A DNA stretch of 64,000 bases from Flavobacterium tegetincola DSM 22377 (GTDB lineage Bacteria > Bacteroidota > Bacteroidia > Flavobacteriales > Flavobacteriaceae), in the NCBI RefSeq assembly GCF_000425485.1, contig NZ_KE384387.1:92380-156379 (forward strand). Direction: 5' to 3'. This document shows, piece after piece, positions 9,095 to 17,253 of the stretch (the first letter of the stretch is position 1; every line of letters starts with the position of its first letter). Below the pieces are notes generated by a model. It did not search any database. It had not been told where the DNA came from and saw only the letters and a program-made list of their open reading frames with translations. A program made the translations under genes and the position numbers.

Positions 9095-10033
9095 TTAAAA
9101 ATTATAAACTACTTCAAGTTTATAATCCTTCAAAGCAACTTTTGCTTTGTCTAAATCTTCAGTAAAACCTAATATATAACCGCCACCACCTGAACCGCAA
9201 AGTTTCAAATAGTAATCATTAGTATCAATACCTTGTTGCCAAATTCCATGAAATTGTTCTGGAATCATTGGTTTGAAATTATTCAAAACTACCTTTGATA
9301 ATTTTTTTGTATTGGCAAACAATGATTTAAAGTCGCCACCCAAGAAATTTTCAACACAAGCATCTGTATGTTTGGTGAATTGATTTTTAAGCATCGTTCT
9401 GAAGCCTTTATCTTTTAAGTTTTCCATAAAGATGGTAACCATTGGAGCGGTTTCTCCACTAATTCCAGAATCCAATAAAAACACAGCTCCTTTTCCATCT
9501 GCTGATTGCGTTGGAATTCCAGTAGCCTCAATATTGTCTTTGGAATTGATCAAAATTGGAATACTCAAATAACTGTTTAAAGGATCCAATCCAGAACTTT
9601 TACCGTGGAAGAAAGATTCCATTTGACCAAAAATCGCCTTTAGAATCAATAATTTTTCACGAGTCAAATTCTCTAAAACCGTTATCTTATCGTTTGCATA
9701 TTGGTCGTAAATTGCAGCCACTAAAGCCCCACTACTTCCCACACCATATCCTTGCGGAATGGATGAGTCAAAATACATCCCTTTTTCAAGATCTGATTTT
9801 AATCGCTCAATATCGAAACTTACTAATTCAGGTTGCTCACTTTGCAATTGGGAAAGATAAGTCGTGAATCTTTGTAGGCTCTCATTTGATTTCAACGAAA
9901 CAGCATCAGATAAATCTGAAACTTTCAAAGCGCCATTGTAAAAATTATAAGGAATTGAAAGACCTTTCGAGTCACGGATAATTCCGTATTCTCCGAAAAG
10001 TAAAATTTTTGAGTAAAATAAAGGTCCTTTCAT
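9095..10033 (-). CDS. GHMP kinase, mevalonate kinase-like
   Basis: The 312-residue GHMP-superfamily kinase has SKILLFGEYGI at the N-terminus (substrate-binding strand), the ATP-binding glycine loop SIPQGYGVGSSGALVAAIYD at about 91-110, and the third GHMP motif KLCGSGGGGYILG at about 279-291. Mevalonate kinases phosphorylate mevalonate at C5 in isopentenyl diphosphate synthesis. The assignment is supported by the neighbouring diphosphomevalonate decarboxylase and prenyltransferase genes. Phosphomevalonate kinase activity is a less likely alternative. A toxin-antitoxin pair lies between this gene and mvaD. Confidence 0.85.
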   Translation of the reverse strand: MKGPLFYSKILLFGEYGIIRDSKGLSIPYNFYNGALKVSDLSDAVSLKSNESLQRFTTYLSQLQSEQPELVSFDIERLKSDLEKGMYFDSSIPQGYGVGSSGALVAAIYDQYANDKITVLENLTREKLLILKAIFGQMESFFHGKSSGLDPLNSYLSIPILINSKDNIEATGIPTQSADGKGAVFLLDSGISGETAPMVTIFMENLKDKGFRTMLKNQFTKHTDACVENFLGGDFKSLFANTKKLSKVVLNNFKPMIPEQFHGIWQQGIDTNDYYLKLCGSGGGGYILGFTEDLDKAKVALKDYKLEVVYNF

Positions 10034-10038
10034 CTATG

Positions 10039-10338
10039 CTATTTTGTTTTATTAATCTTGTTCTGATTTTGCCTTGTATCGAAAACCGAAACAATGTAAA
10101 TTTTATCAATACCTTCAATTTTATAAAAAATTGATGTTTGTTTTGTCACTACACATTTTCTCAAATTCTCGTATTCTGATAGTGGAAAACTTTCAGGACT
10201 TGAAAAGATATAGTCGAAATTCTTTCGCAACTTTTCTAAAAACACCGATTTTATTCGTAAAGAAAACTTAACTTCAATGTACTCTGAAATTTTTCTAATA
10301 TCAGCAATACTTTTTTTAGAAAAAGTCAACTGCTTCAT
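10039..10338 (-). CDS. RelE/ParE-family toxin
   Basis: The 99-residue basic protein has the ParE/RelE layout: N-terminal helix (FSKKSIADIRKISEYIEVKF), a central strand pair, and the C-terminal IYIVSVFDTRQNQNKI, matching the family ending [VI]xxVxDxRxxP. Family members cleave mRNA at the ribosome or poison gyrase; which applies here is not evident. It overlaps the upstream antitoxin by four bases, antitoxin first, the usual order for co-translated pairs. Stop and mevalonate kinase start are only five bases apart, so the module may be co-transcribed with the pathway. Confidence 0.85.
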   Translation of the reverse strand: MKQLTFSKKSIADIRKISEYIEVKFSLRIKSVFLEKLRKNFDYIFSSPESFPLSEYENLRKCVVTKQTSIFYKIEGIDKIYIVSVFDTRQNQNKINKTK

Positions 10339-10559
10339 GAAAGACCGAACTCTTTTTTCATATCGTCGTAAGAAACTACTCTTCCATTTTTAATATCTTC
10401 CAAACCTTCATTAATTCCTTGCTTCTCTTCATCACTCAGTTCATAATAAAAATCTTTCTTTTCTTTTTGAAAAACTTTCTTAATATCATTAATTATTGAT
10501 GGATTTTCAGTCTCCGCCAATAATTTAATAAGCTCTATTTTTTCTAACTGAATGTCCAT
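10335..10559 (-). CDS. Antitoxin of the RelE/ParE module
   Basis: The 74-residue acidic protein has an N-terminal helix (EKIELIKLLAETENPSIINDIKKVFQ) followed by YELSDEEKQGINEGLEDIKNGRVVSYDDMKKEF. The latter is a pattern common in small Bacteroidota antitoxins whose C-terminal part wraps the toxin. It starts 30 bases after mvaD and runs into the toxin with a four-base overlap. It probably also represses its own promoter, but no palindrome was recognised in the 30-base gap. Confidence 0.8.
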   Translation of the reverse strand: MDIQLEKIELIKLLAETENPSIINDIKKVFQKEKKDFYYELSDEEKQGINEGLEDIKNGRVVSYDDMKKEFGLS

Positions 10560-10589
10560 TTTTGAAAATTTAAAGTAAATATAGTCAAA

Positions 10590-11681
10590 TTACTTCAATT
10601 GCAACGCTCCATTCCCAATTTCATCGCAAATATACTGCTGATTTTGGCAATACACAATCAATTCATTCTTAATAAATTGCAAAACTTCTTCTTTATTTTT
10701 ATTGGGATATAAAACGTGGACATTTGCACCCGCATCAAGTGTAAAACATACTTGTAGTCCCGATTGCTGACGGAATTTCCAAATTTTATTGATAATCTCC
10801 AAAGTATTGGGTTTCATTAAAATAAAATATGGCATCGAAGTCATCATCATCGCATGTAAAGTCAAAGCTTCACTTTCAACTAATTCTACAAATTTATCCA
10901 GATTTCCTTCCACTAAAATTTGCTTCATTCGTGCCAAATTCTCGTGCGCTTGCTGAAATCGATTTTGTGCAAACGGATGATTGTGCATCAGTTCATGTCC
11001 AACCGTACTTGAAACCACTTTTTCTCCTTTGTCGACTAATAATATAGTGTCTTGGTACTTTTGAAAATTTGAATGAACAATTTCTGGAAATTCAACTCCA
11101 TATAAATCTGAACTGTTTTCAATAGAATCATTTTCTCCCCAAACTACTACCGAACCTTTAATACTTCTACATGCACTTCCTGATCCTAACCGTGCTAGAA
11201 AAGACGCCTTTTGCCAAAAATAATCGTCCGTCATTTCTGGATTAAAGAGTTTTTCAATAGACATTAAATTCACCGCCATCGCCCCCATTCCACTTGCCGA
11301 AGAGGCAATTCCGGAACTGTGTGGAAATGTATTTTCTGTTGAAATCGTAAAATGAAAGTCTTTCAAAAATGGCAAATACACTTCCACTCTTTCAAAGAAT
11401 TTTTGCATTTTAGGCTTAAAATCTTCTTTAGGTTTGCCCTCTAAAAACAAATCAAAAGAATAGTTTTCAGAAGGATTGTCTTTTAGTTCAAATTCAAGTT
11501 TGGTAATTGTCTTGCAATTATTTAGCGTGAAACTAATCGATGGATTTGCTGGAATTTGATTTTCCTTTTTTCCCCAATATTTGACTAGCGCTATATTACT
11601 TGGTGCCGACCATTGAAAACTTCCTTTTTCAGTAACATTGTTTCTGTATGCCTGAGGTATAAAATCAGTAGCTTTTGTCAT
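10590..11681 (-). CDS. mvaD: Diphosphomevalonate decarboxylase
   Basis: The enzyme decarboxylates mevalonate 5-diphosphate to isopentenyl diphosphate with ATP. The 363-residue protein carries PSNIALVKYWGK near residue 28, the family's N-terminal signature, and the glycine/serine loop PHSSGIASSASGMGAMA (about 120-136). It also has SGSACRSIKGSVVVWG (about 166-181) and a C-terminal TLDAGANVHVLYP segment (about 322-334). All are typical of the bacterial enzyme. It is the first gene of the minus-strand isoprenoid cluster, with a good promoter just upstream. Confidence 0.93.
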   Translation of the reverse strand: MTKATDFIPQAYRNNVTEKGSFQWSAPSNIALVKYWGKKENQIPANPSISFTLNNCKTITKLEFELKDNPSENYSFDLFLEGKPKEDFKPKMQKFFERVEVYLPFLKDFHFTISTENTFPHSSGIASSASGMGAMAVNLMSIEKLFNPEMTDDYFWQKASFLARLGSGSACRSIKGSVVVWGENDSIENSSDLYGVEFPEIVHSNFQKYQDTILLVDKGEKVVSSTVGHELMHNHPFAQNRFQQAHENLARMKQILVEGNLDKFVELVESEALTLHAMMMTSMPYFILMKPNTLEIINKIWKFRQQSGLQVCFTLDAGANVHVLYPNKNKEEVLQFIKNELIVYCQNQQYICDEIGNGALQLK

Positions 11682-11698
11682 TTTAAGTGCAATTTTGG

Positions 11699-11726
11699 CA
11701 AAGATACATTATTTGGCCAACATCAA
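11699..11726 (-). promoter_or_regulatory. Flavobacterial-type promoter of the mvaD cluster
   Basis: On the minus strand TTG (11726-11724) is followed, after 17 bases, by TATCTTTG (11706-11699). This matches the TTG-N17-20-TAnnTTTG consensus used by the Bacteroidota primary sigma factor. The -7 box ends 17 bases before the mvaD start codon. Confidence 0.55.
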
Positions 11727-11737
11727 AAAAACAACTT

Positions 11738-11766
11738 TTGAGTAAAGCAAAGTTTTAGTAATTTTG
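11738..11766 (+). promoter_or_regulatory. Flavobacterial-type promoter of tspO
   Basis: TTG (11738-11740), an 18-base spacer and TAATTTTG (11759-11766) match TTG-N17-20-TAnnTTTG, 17 bases before the tspO ATG. It is divergent from the mvaD promoter, with 11 bases between the two. Confidence 0.55.
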
Positions 11767-11782
11767 AACAAAATAAAAAAAC

Positions 11783-12256
11783 ATGAAACTCGGAACAAAA
11801 ATCACCATCCTTATTATACTATGCCTCGGAATTGGCTTCGCTTCCAGCTTTGTAGCTCAAAACGGCATTGAAACTTGGTACAACACGGTAGAAAAACCAA
11901 GCTTTAATCCGCCGAATTGGCTTTTTGCACCGGTTTGGACTGTACTTTATATTTGCATTGCTGTTGCAGGCGGAATTGTTTGGGATAAAATCGAGACAAA
12001 TCCTTTGGCTAAAAAAGCAATGGTGTTTTTTGGGATCCAATTATTTTTAAATACACTTTGGTCGTTTCTATTCTTCGGCCTCAAAAATCCGCTAATTGCT
12101 CTTTTAGAAATCATTTTATTGCTCTTAATGATTTATGAAACCTACATGTTATTTAATAAAATCAATAAGACTGCCGGCTATTTATTCATCCCTTACCTTT
12201 TATGGGTAAGCTTTGCTATGTTTTTAAATGGAAGCATTTGGTGGCTCAATCGTTAG
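11783..12256 (+). CDS. tspO: TspO/MBR family tryptophan-rich sensory protein
   Basis: The 157-residue protein has five transmembrane helices. It carries the family's Trp/Pro signatures: ETWYNTVEKPSFNPPNWLFAPVWTVLY at about 30-56 (NPPNWLFAPVW is diagnostic), then WSFLFFGLKNPLIAL and a C-terminal FAMFLNGSIWWLN. TspO proteins bind porphyrins and other hydrophobic ligands and affect stress or light responses in bacteria; the role in this organism is unknown. It is transcribed alone, with its own promoter and a hairpin terminator about 55 bases after its stop. Confidence 0.92.
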   Translation: MKLGTKITILIILCLGIGFASSFVAQNGIETWYNTVEKPSFNPPNWLFAPVWTVLYICIAVAGGIVWDKIETNPLAKKAMVFFGIQLFLNTLWSFLFFGLKNPLIALLEIILLLLMIYETYMLFNKINKTAGYLFIPYLLWVSFAMFLNGSIWWLNR

Positions 12257-12311
12257 TTTATTATTTATAATGAATAAAAACTAACACGAAACCACAATTC
12301 AACAAAAGTGA

Positions 12312-12335
12312 AAAACACAATTAAGGTTGTGTTTT
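12312..12335 (+). terminator. tspO terminator hairpin overlapping the nuo promoter
   Basis: AAAACACAA (12312-12320) pairs with TTGTGTTTT (12327-12335), a nine-base stem with a six-base loop followed by T-rich sequence. The right arm supplies the TTG of the putative nuo promoter. Confidence 0.55.
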
Positions 12336-12357
12336 AATTAGATGCAACCTATCTTTG
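12327..12357 (+). promoter_or_regulatory. Putative promoter of the nuo operon
   Basis: TTG (12327-12329), a 20-base spacer and TATCTTTG (12350-12357) fit the flavobacterial consensus at the long end of the spacer range. It lies 33 bases before nuoA. Confidence 0.5.
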
Positions 12358-12390
12358 TAACCAAAATTATTTTTCAAGAAATCGATTATT

Positions 12391-12756
12391 ATGCAATCAG
12401 ATCAATTTGACTATTTCCCAATAGTAATGCAGTTAATTCTAGCAGTAGGATTTGTAGTAGCAACAATTATTGGCTCTAGCTTTTTAGGACCGAAACGTTC
12501 TTCTAAAAACAAAGATAAAAACTTTGAATGTGGTGTAGAATCTGTTGGAAATGCGCGAATGCCCTTTTCGGTAAAGTACTTCCTTGTAGCTATATTATTC
12601 GTTTTATTTGACGTCGAAGTGATTTTCATGTACCCGTGGGCGGTTAATTTCCGTGAAATGGGTTTTGAAGGATTGATAAAAATGGGAATCTTTATGTTTC
12701 TTCTTATTGTAGGATTTTTCTATGTGATGAAGAAAAAAGGTTTGGAGTGGGAATAA
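12391..12756 (+). CDS. nuoA: NADH-quinone oxidoreductase subunit A
   Basis: The 121-residue membrane subunit of complex I has three helices (about 8-28, 65-85, 92-112). Between helices 1 and 2 lies the conserved loop FECGVESVGNARMPFSVKYFLVAILFVLFDVEVIF, which contains the Cys and acidic residues that shape the quinone-site entrance. It is the first gene of the nuoA-N operon. A 126-base spacer of repetitive AT-rich sequence separates it from nuoB. Confidence 0.96.
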   Translation: MQSDQFDYFPIVMQLILAVGFVVATIIGSSFLGPKRSSKNKDKNFECGVESVGNARMPFSVKYFLVAILFVLFDVEVIFMYPWAVNFREMGFEGLIKMGIFMFLLIVGFFYVMKKKGLEWE

Positions 12757-12882
12757 TGTAAGGATTTTCGATTTGAGATTTTCGATTTAGGACTCTCAAA
12801 TTAAAATAAAATATTGAAAACAGAATTTACGATTAATGATTCATTTGCAATCAAAGATCAGAAATCTAATATCAGAAATTAA
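12757..12882 (+). repeat. AT-rich repetitive spacer between nuoA and nuoB
   Basis: The gap holds short near-direct repeats (GATTTTCGATTT twice around 12764-12790) and a string of AGAAATCTAATATCAGAAATT-like words up to the nuoB start. No ORF or hairpin of note was seen. Similar filler words occur upstream of nuoE (15240-15289) and nuoG (17190-17253). Confidence 0.5.
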
Positions 12883-13431
12883 ATGAGTGATGTAAAATCA
12901 AATACAGTTGCACCGCCGGAAGGATATACTGGTGAAGGTTTTTTTGCTACGAAATTGAACGATGTAGTAGGTTTAGCTAGAGCAAATTCGCTTTGGCCAC
13001 TTCCATTTGCTACTTCATGTTGTGGAATTGAATTTATGGCAACTATGGGTTCTCATTATGATTTAGCACGTTTTGGGTCAGAACGAATGAGTTTCTCTCC
13101 TCGTCAAGCGGATATGTTGCTTGTTATGGGAACGATTTCAAAGAAAATGGCACCAATTTTACGTCAAGTGTACGAACAAATGGCAGAACCTCGTTGGGTT
13201 ATCGCTGTTGGCGCTTGTGCAAGTTCAGGTGGGATTTTTGATACATATTCTGTTTTACAAGGAATTGACAAAATTATTCCTGTTGATGTCTACGTTCCGG
13301 GTTGTCCTCCTCGTCCAGAACAAATTTTAGATGGAATTTTAAGATTGCAAGATTTAGTGAAGTCTGAATCTACAAGACGCAGAAGTTCTCCAGAATACAA
13401 TGAATTATTAGCCTCTTATAACATAAAATAA
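12883..13431 (+). CDS. nuoB: NADH-quinone oxidoreductase subunit B
   Basis: The 182-residue peripheral subunit holds cluster N2, the last iron-sulfur centre before quinone. The four ligands are visible: the tandem cysteines at 46-47 ([11 protein letters not shown]), C112 (GACASSGG) and C141 (VPGCPPRPE). Length and order are standard. nuoC starts one base after its stop. Confidence 0.97.
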   Translation: MSDVKSNTVAPPEGYTGEGFFATKLNDVVGLARANSLWPLPFATSCCGIEFMATMGSHYDLARFGSERMSFSPRQADMLLVMGTISKKMAPILRQVYEQMAEPRWVIAVGACASSGGIFDTYSVLQGIDKIIPVDVYVPGCPPRPEQILDGILRLQDLVKSESTRRRSSPEYNELLASYNIK

Positions 13432-13432
13432 T

Positions 13433-13954
13433 ATGGCTTTAGAAAGCACAATCATACAAACAAAGCTTACAGAAAAATTTGACAATCATGTGTCAAATTT
13501 TCTACAGCAACACGATATATTTACCTTTGAAGTAGCGTCACAAAGCAATTTAGAGGTAATGCGTTTTTTAAGAGACGACGCTACTTTACGATTCAATTTC
13601 CTAACCGATGTTTGCGGAGTTCATTATCCGGATGCAAGTAAAGACAAGGAATTTGCAGTAGTCTATCACATGCACAATTGGCTAGACAATACCAGAGTTC
13701 GTTTCAAGTGTTTCTTGTCTTTAGAAAATTTAGAAATCAATACCGTGACGTCGTTATTTTCTGGTGCAAACTGGCAAGAACGCGAAACATATGATTTCTA
13801 CGGAATCATATTTAAAGGTCATCCACAATTGAAACGTATTTTGAATATGGATGAAATGACTTCTTTTCCAATGCGAAAAGAATTTCCATTAGAAGATGGC
13901 GGACGTACCGATAAAGACGACCGTTTCTTTGGAAGAACAACAGATAATTGTTAA
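13433..13954 (+). CDS. nuoC: NADH-quinone oxidoreductase subunit C
   Basis: The 173-residue 30-kDa subunit carries the family signature ERETYDFYGIIFKGHPQLKRIL at about residues 117-138 and a C-terminal FPMRKEFPLE. It docks against NuoD at the quinone module and is not fused to nuoD here. It is separated from nuoB by one base and from nuoD by 24 bases. Confidence 0.96.
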   Translation: MALESTIIQTKLTEKFDNHVSNFLQQHDIFTFEVASQSNLEVMRFLRDDATLRFNFLTDVCGVHYPDASKDKEFAVVYHMHNWLDNTRVRFKCFLSLENLEINTVTSLFSGANWQERETYDFYGIIFKGHPQLKRILNMDEMTSFPMRKEFPLEDGGRTDKDDRFFGRTTDNC

Positions 13955-13978
13955 TGCACCTGAAATAATAGCGCAAAC

Positions 13979-15214
13979 ATGCAAGACTTATTATTACCAC
14001 CAGAATTACGTTACGCTGATATTATCAAGCAAAGGCAAAATGAAGACGGAAGTGAGCTTTCGATTCTGAATTTAGGACCAACACACCCTGCAACTCACGG
14101 AATTTTCCAAAACATCTTGTTGATGGATGGAGAACGTATCGTGGAAGGCGAAGGAACTGTGGGTTACATTCACCGTGCTTTTGAAAAAATTGCAGAAAAC
14201 AGACCTTTCTATCAAATTACACCATTAACTGACCGAATGAATTATTGTTCGGCACCTATAAATAATATGGGTTGGTGGATGACTTTGGAAAAAGCATTAA
14301 ATATTGAAGTTCCAAAACGCGTTCAATACATGAGAGTAATCATCATGGAATTAGCACGTATAACAGACCACGTGATTTGTAATTCGGTTATTGGAGTGGA
14401 TACTGGAGCCTTAACCGGTTTCTTGTATGTGTTTCAAATGCGTGAAAGAGTCTATGAAATCTACGAAGAAATTTGTGGTGCTCGGTTAACGACTAACATG
14501 GGACGAATTGGTGGTTTCGAAAGAGACTGGACGCCATTAGTTTTTGAAAAAATTGAAAAGTTTTTAGAAGATTTCCCTGCTGCATGGCAAGAATTTGAAA
14601 ATTTACTAGTTCGAAATAGAATTTTCATGGACCGAACCATTGACGTTGGAGCAATTAATGCTGAACGTGCAATGAACTACGGTTTTACAGGTCCAAATTT
14701 AAGAGCGACTGGTGTGGATTACGACATTCGTAAAATGCAACCGTACAGTTCTTACGAAGATTTCGAATTTGATATTCCCGTTGGAAAATCAGGTGATACG
14801 TACGACCGTTTTTGCGTAAGAAACGGAGAAGTTTGGGAAAGTTTAAAAATCATCAGACAAGCTTTAGATAAAATGCCGGAAGGTCCTTTCCATGCGAATG
14901 TTCCTGATTATTATCTTCCGCCAAAAGAAGATGTTTACAATACAATGGAAGGTTTAATTTACCACTTCAAAATTGTAATGGGAGAAATTCCTGTTCCAAT
15001 TACAGAAGTATATCATCCCGTTGAAGGTGGAAATGGAGAATTGGGTTTTTACTTAATTACAGACGGAAGTCGTGCTCCATTTAGATTGCACTTCAGACGT
15101 CCTTGTTTTATTTATTACCAAGCTTACAATGAAATGGTTAAAGGAGCGATGCTATCTGATGCAATTGCCACTTTATCTAGTTTAAATGTAATTGCTGGAG
15201 AATTAGACGCTTAA
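13979..15214 (+). CDS. nuoD: NADH-quinone oxidoreductase subunit D
   Basis: The 411-residue 49-kDa subunit forms most of the quinone-binding cavity. Seen directly: NLGPTHPATHGIF at about 31-43, HRAFEKIAE at about 66-74, and the conserved C-terminal LGFYLITDGSRAPFRLHFRRP, which ends this hydrogenase-derived fold. It is of normal length. The 75-base gap to nuoE contains AGAAATCTGAAATC-type filler. Confidence 0.97.
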   Translation: MQDLLLPPELRYADIIKQRQNEDGSELSILNLGPTHPATHGIFQNILLMDGERIVEGEGTVGYIHRAFEKIAENRPFYQITPLTDRMNYCSAPINNMGWWMTLEKALNIEVPKRVQYMRVIIMELARITDHVICNSVIGVDTGALTGFLYVFQMRERVYEIYEEICGARLTTNMGRIGGFERDWTPLVFEKIEKFLEDFPAAWQEFENLLVRNRIFMDRTIDVGAINAERAMNYGFTGPNLRATGVDYDIRKMQPYSSYEDFEFDIPVGKSGDTYDRFCVRNGEVWESLKIIRQALDKMPEGPFHANVPDYYLPPKEDVYNTMEGLIYHFKIVMGEIPVPITEVYHPVEGGNGELGFYLITDGSRAPFRLHFRRPCFIYYQAYNEMVKGAMLSDAIATLSSLNVIAGELDA

Positions 15215-15289
15215 ATACATTGCAGGAAGTAGATTAAAGAAGACTGTTCGAAAAATCAGAAATCTGAAATCCAAAATCTTATATTAAAA

Positions 15290-15820
15290 ATGAAAGTACT
15301 AGATATAAAACAAGAGATAAACATGACTGAATCATTGATGACACGTATCAATGAATTAATCAGTCATTATCCAGAAGGAAAACAAAAATCGGCTTTATTG
15401 CCTGTTTTGCACGAAGTTCAAGATGCTCACAACGATTGGTTGAGTATTGAATTGCAAGACAAAGTAGCTGAAATTTTAAGCATCAAACCGGTTGAAGTAT
15501 ATGAAGTGGTGAGTTTCTATACCATGTTCAACAGACAGCCGATTGGAAAATACATGTTTGAATTTTGTACTACTTCGCCTTGTTGCTTGAATGGTGTAGA
15601 AAATTTAATGGACTACACTTGCGATAAATTAGGAGTAAAAGTTGGCGAACCAACTCCAGACGGAATGTTTGAAGTAAGAGGTGTTCAATGTTTAGGTGCT
15701 TGTGGATATGCTCCAATGATGCAATTGGGCGATTTTTACCAAGAGCATTTGACTAAAGAAAAAATTGACCAACTCATCGTAGATTGCCGAGATAACAAGA
15801 TTACTTTACACGATAAATAA
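15290..15820 (+). CDS. nuoE: NADH-quinone oxidoreductase subunit E
   Basis: The 176-residue 24-kDa subunit has a thioredoxin-like fold binding cluster N1a through C93, C98 or C99, C134 and C138 (CTTSPCC and CLGAC motifs). An alternative start is Met12 (15323), which leaves the helical N-domain intact; the longer form is kept because it resembles the usual flavobacterial N-terminus. nuoF follows after one base, as expected for the NADH-dehydrogenase module. Confidence 0.95.
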   Translation: MKVLDIKQEINMTESLMTRINELISHYPEGKQKSALLPVLHEVQDAHNDWLSIELQDKVAEILSIKPVEVYEVVSFYTMFNRQPIGKYMFEFCTTSPCCLNGVENLMDYTCDKLGVKVGEPTPDGMFEVRGVQCLGACGYAPMMQLGDFYQEHLTKEKIDQLIVDCRDNKITLHDK

Positions 15821-15821
15821 T

Positions 15822-17189
15822 ATGTCACAAAAAATATTATTAGATAAAATCAACGTTCCAGGAATTAAAACCTATGAAGTATACCGTCGCGAAGGTGGTT
15901 ATGCTTCTGTGGAAAAGGCAATAAAAACCTTAACTCCTGACGAAGTAGTTGAAGAAGTAAAAACTTCAGGATTAAGAGGCCGTGGTGGAGCAGGATTTCC
16001 AGCCGGAATGAAATGGAGTTTTATTGACAAAAAATCAGGTAAACCGAGACATTTAGTTTGTAATGCCGATGAATCTGAACCAGGTACTTTTAAAGACCGT
16101 TTCTTGATGGAACATCTTCCTCACTTATTAATTGAAGGAATGATTACGTCAAGTTATGCCCTTGGAGCTAATTTATCCTACATCTACATTCGTGGAGAGT
16201 ACATGTGGGTTTATAAAATATTAGAACGCGCCATTGCCGAAGCGAAAGCTGCAGGTTGGTTGGGAAAAAATATTTTAGGTTCCGGTTATGATTTAGAATT
16301 ATATGTTCAAATTGGTGGTGGCGCATACATTTGTGGCGAAGAAACCGCATTAATTGAATCTTTAGAAGGAAAAAGAGGAAATCCAAGAATTAAACCACCC
16401 TTTCCTGCAATTTCAGGTTTGTGGTCAAATCCTACAGTTGTAAATAATGTAGAAACAATTGCAGCAGTGCCGTGGATTATCAATAATTCTGGAGCTGATT
16501 ATGCAAAAATTGGAATTGGTCGTTCTACAGGAACAAAGTTAATTTCAGCTTCAGGTCATGTGAAAAACCAAGGTGTTTACGAAATTGAATTGGGTTTAAG
16601 TGTTTATGAATTCATGAATTCTGATGAATATTTAGGTGGTATGATTGACAGTCGTCCCTTGAAAGCATTCGTCCCAGGAGGTTCATCTGTTCCCGTTTTA
16701 CCGGCAAATTTGATTTACAAAACAGCAAACGGAGATGATAGATTGATGACTTACGAATCTTTATCTGATGGTGGTTTTGCTACTGGTTCGATGTTAGGTT
16801 CAGGTGGATTCATCGTTTATAATGACACCGCTTGTATCGTAAGAAATACGTGGAATTTTGCTCGTTTTTATGCACATGAAAGTTGCGGACAATGTTCACC
16901 TTGCCGCGAAGGAACAGGATGGTTGGAAAAAGTATTGTGGAGAATCGAAAACGGTCAAGGTCGTGAAGAAGATATTGATTTATTGTGGAGCATTCAATCT
17001 AAAATTGAAGGAAACACCATTTGTCCGTTAGGTGATGCAGCGGCTTGGCCAGTTGCAGCAGCTATTCGTCACTTTAGAGATGAATTTGAATACCACGTAC
17101 GTTTCCCAGAAAAAATAAAAAATAGAGAACACTTTGTTGCTGAACCTTTTGAAAAAGTAAAGCATTTAGTTAGTAAACAAACAGTTTAA
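15822..17189 (+). CDS. nuoF: NADH-quinone oxidoreductase subunit F
   Basis: The 455-residue 51-kDa subunit is where NADH is oxidised. It has the NADH/FMN glycine-rich segment GLRGRGGAGFPAGMKWSF (about 50-67) and CNADESEPGTFKDR (about 86-99). A second glycine-rich FMN region (GGGAYICGEETALIESLEG) and the 4Fe-4S N3 ligands in SCGQCSPCREG plus a distal Cys in GNTICPLGDAAAWP are also present. Length is normal. Confidence 0.97.
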   Translation: MSQKILLDKINVPGIKTYEVYRREGGYASVEKAIKTLTPDEVVEEVKTSGLRGRGGAGFPAGMKWSFIDKKSGKPRHLVCNADESEPGTFKDRFLMEHLPHLLIEGMITSSYALGANLSYIYIRGEYMWVYKILERAIAEAKAAGWLGKNILGSGYDLELYVQIGGGAYICGEETALIESLEGKRGNPRIKPPFPAISGLWSNPTVVNNVETIAAVPWIINNSGADYAKIGIGRSTGTKLISASGHVKNQGVYEIELGLSVYEFMNSDEYLGGMIDSRPLKAFVPGGSSVPVLPANLIYKTANGDDRLMTYESLSDGGFATGSMLGSGGFIVYNDTACIVRNTWNFARFYAHESCGQCSPCREGTGWLEKVLWRIENGQGREEDIDLLWSIQSKIEGNTICPLGDAAAWPVAAAIRHFRDEFEYHVRFPEKIKNREHFVAEPFEKVKHLVSKQTV

Positions 17190-17253
17190 AAAGTTCAAAG
17201 TTAACGTTTAAGTTGTAAAACCTTAAACATTAAACTTTCAAACAAATTATATA

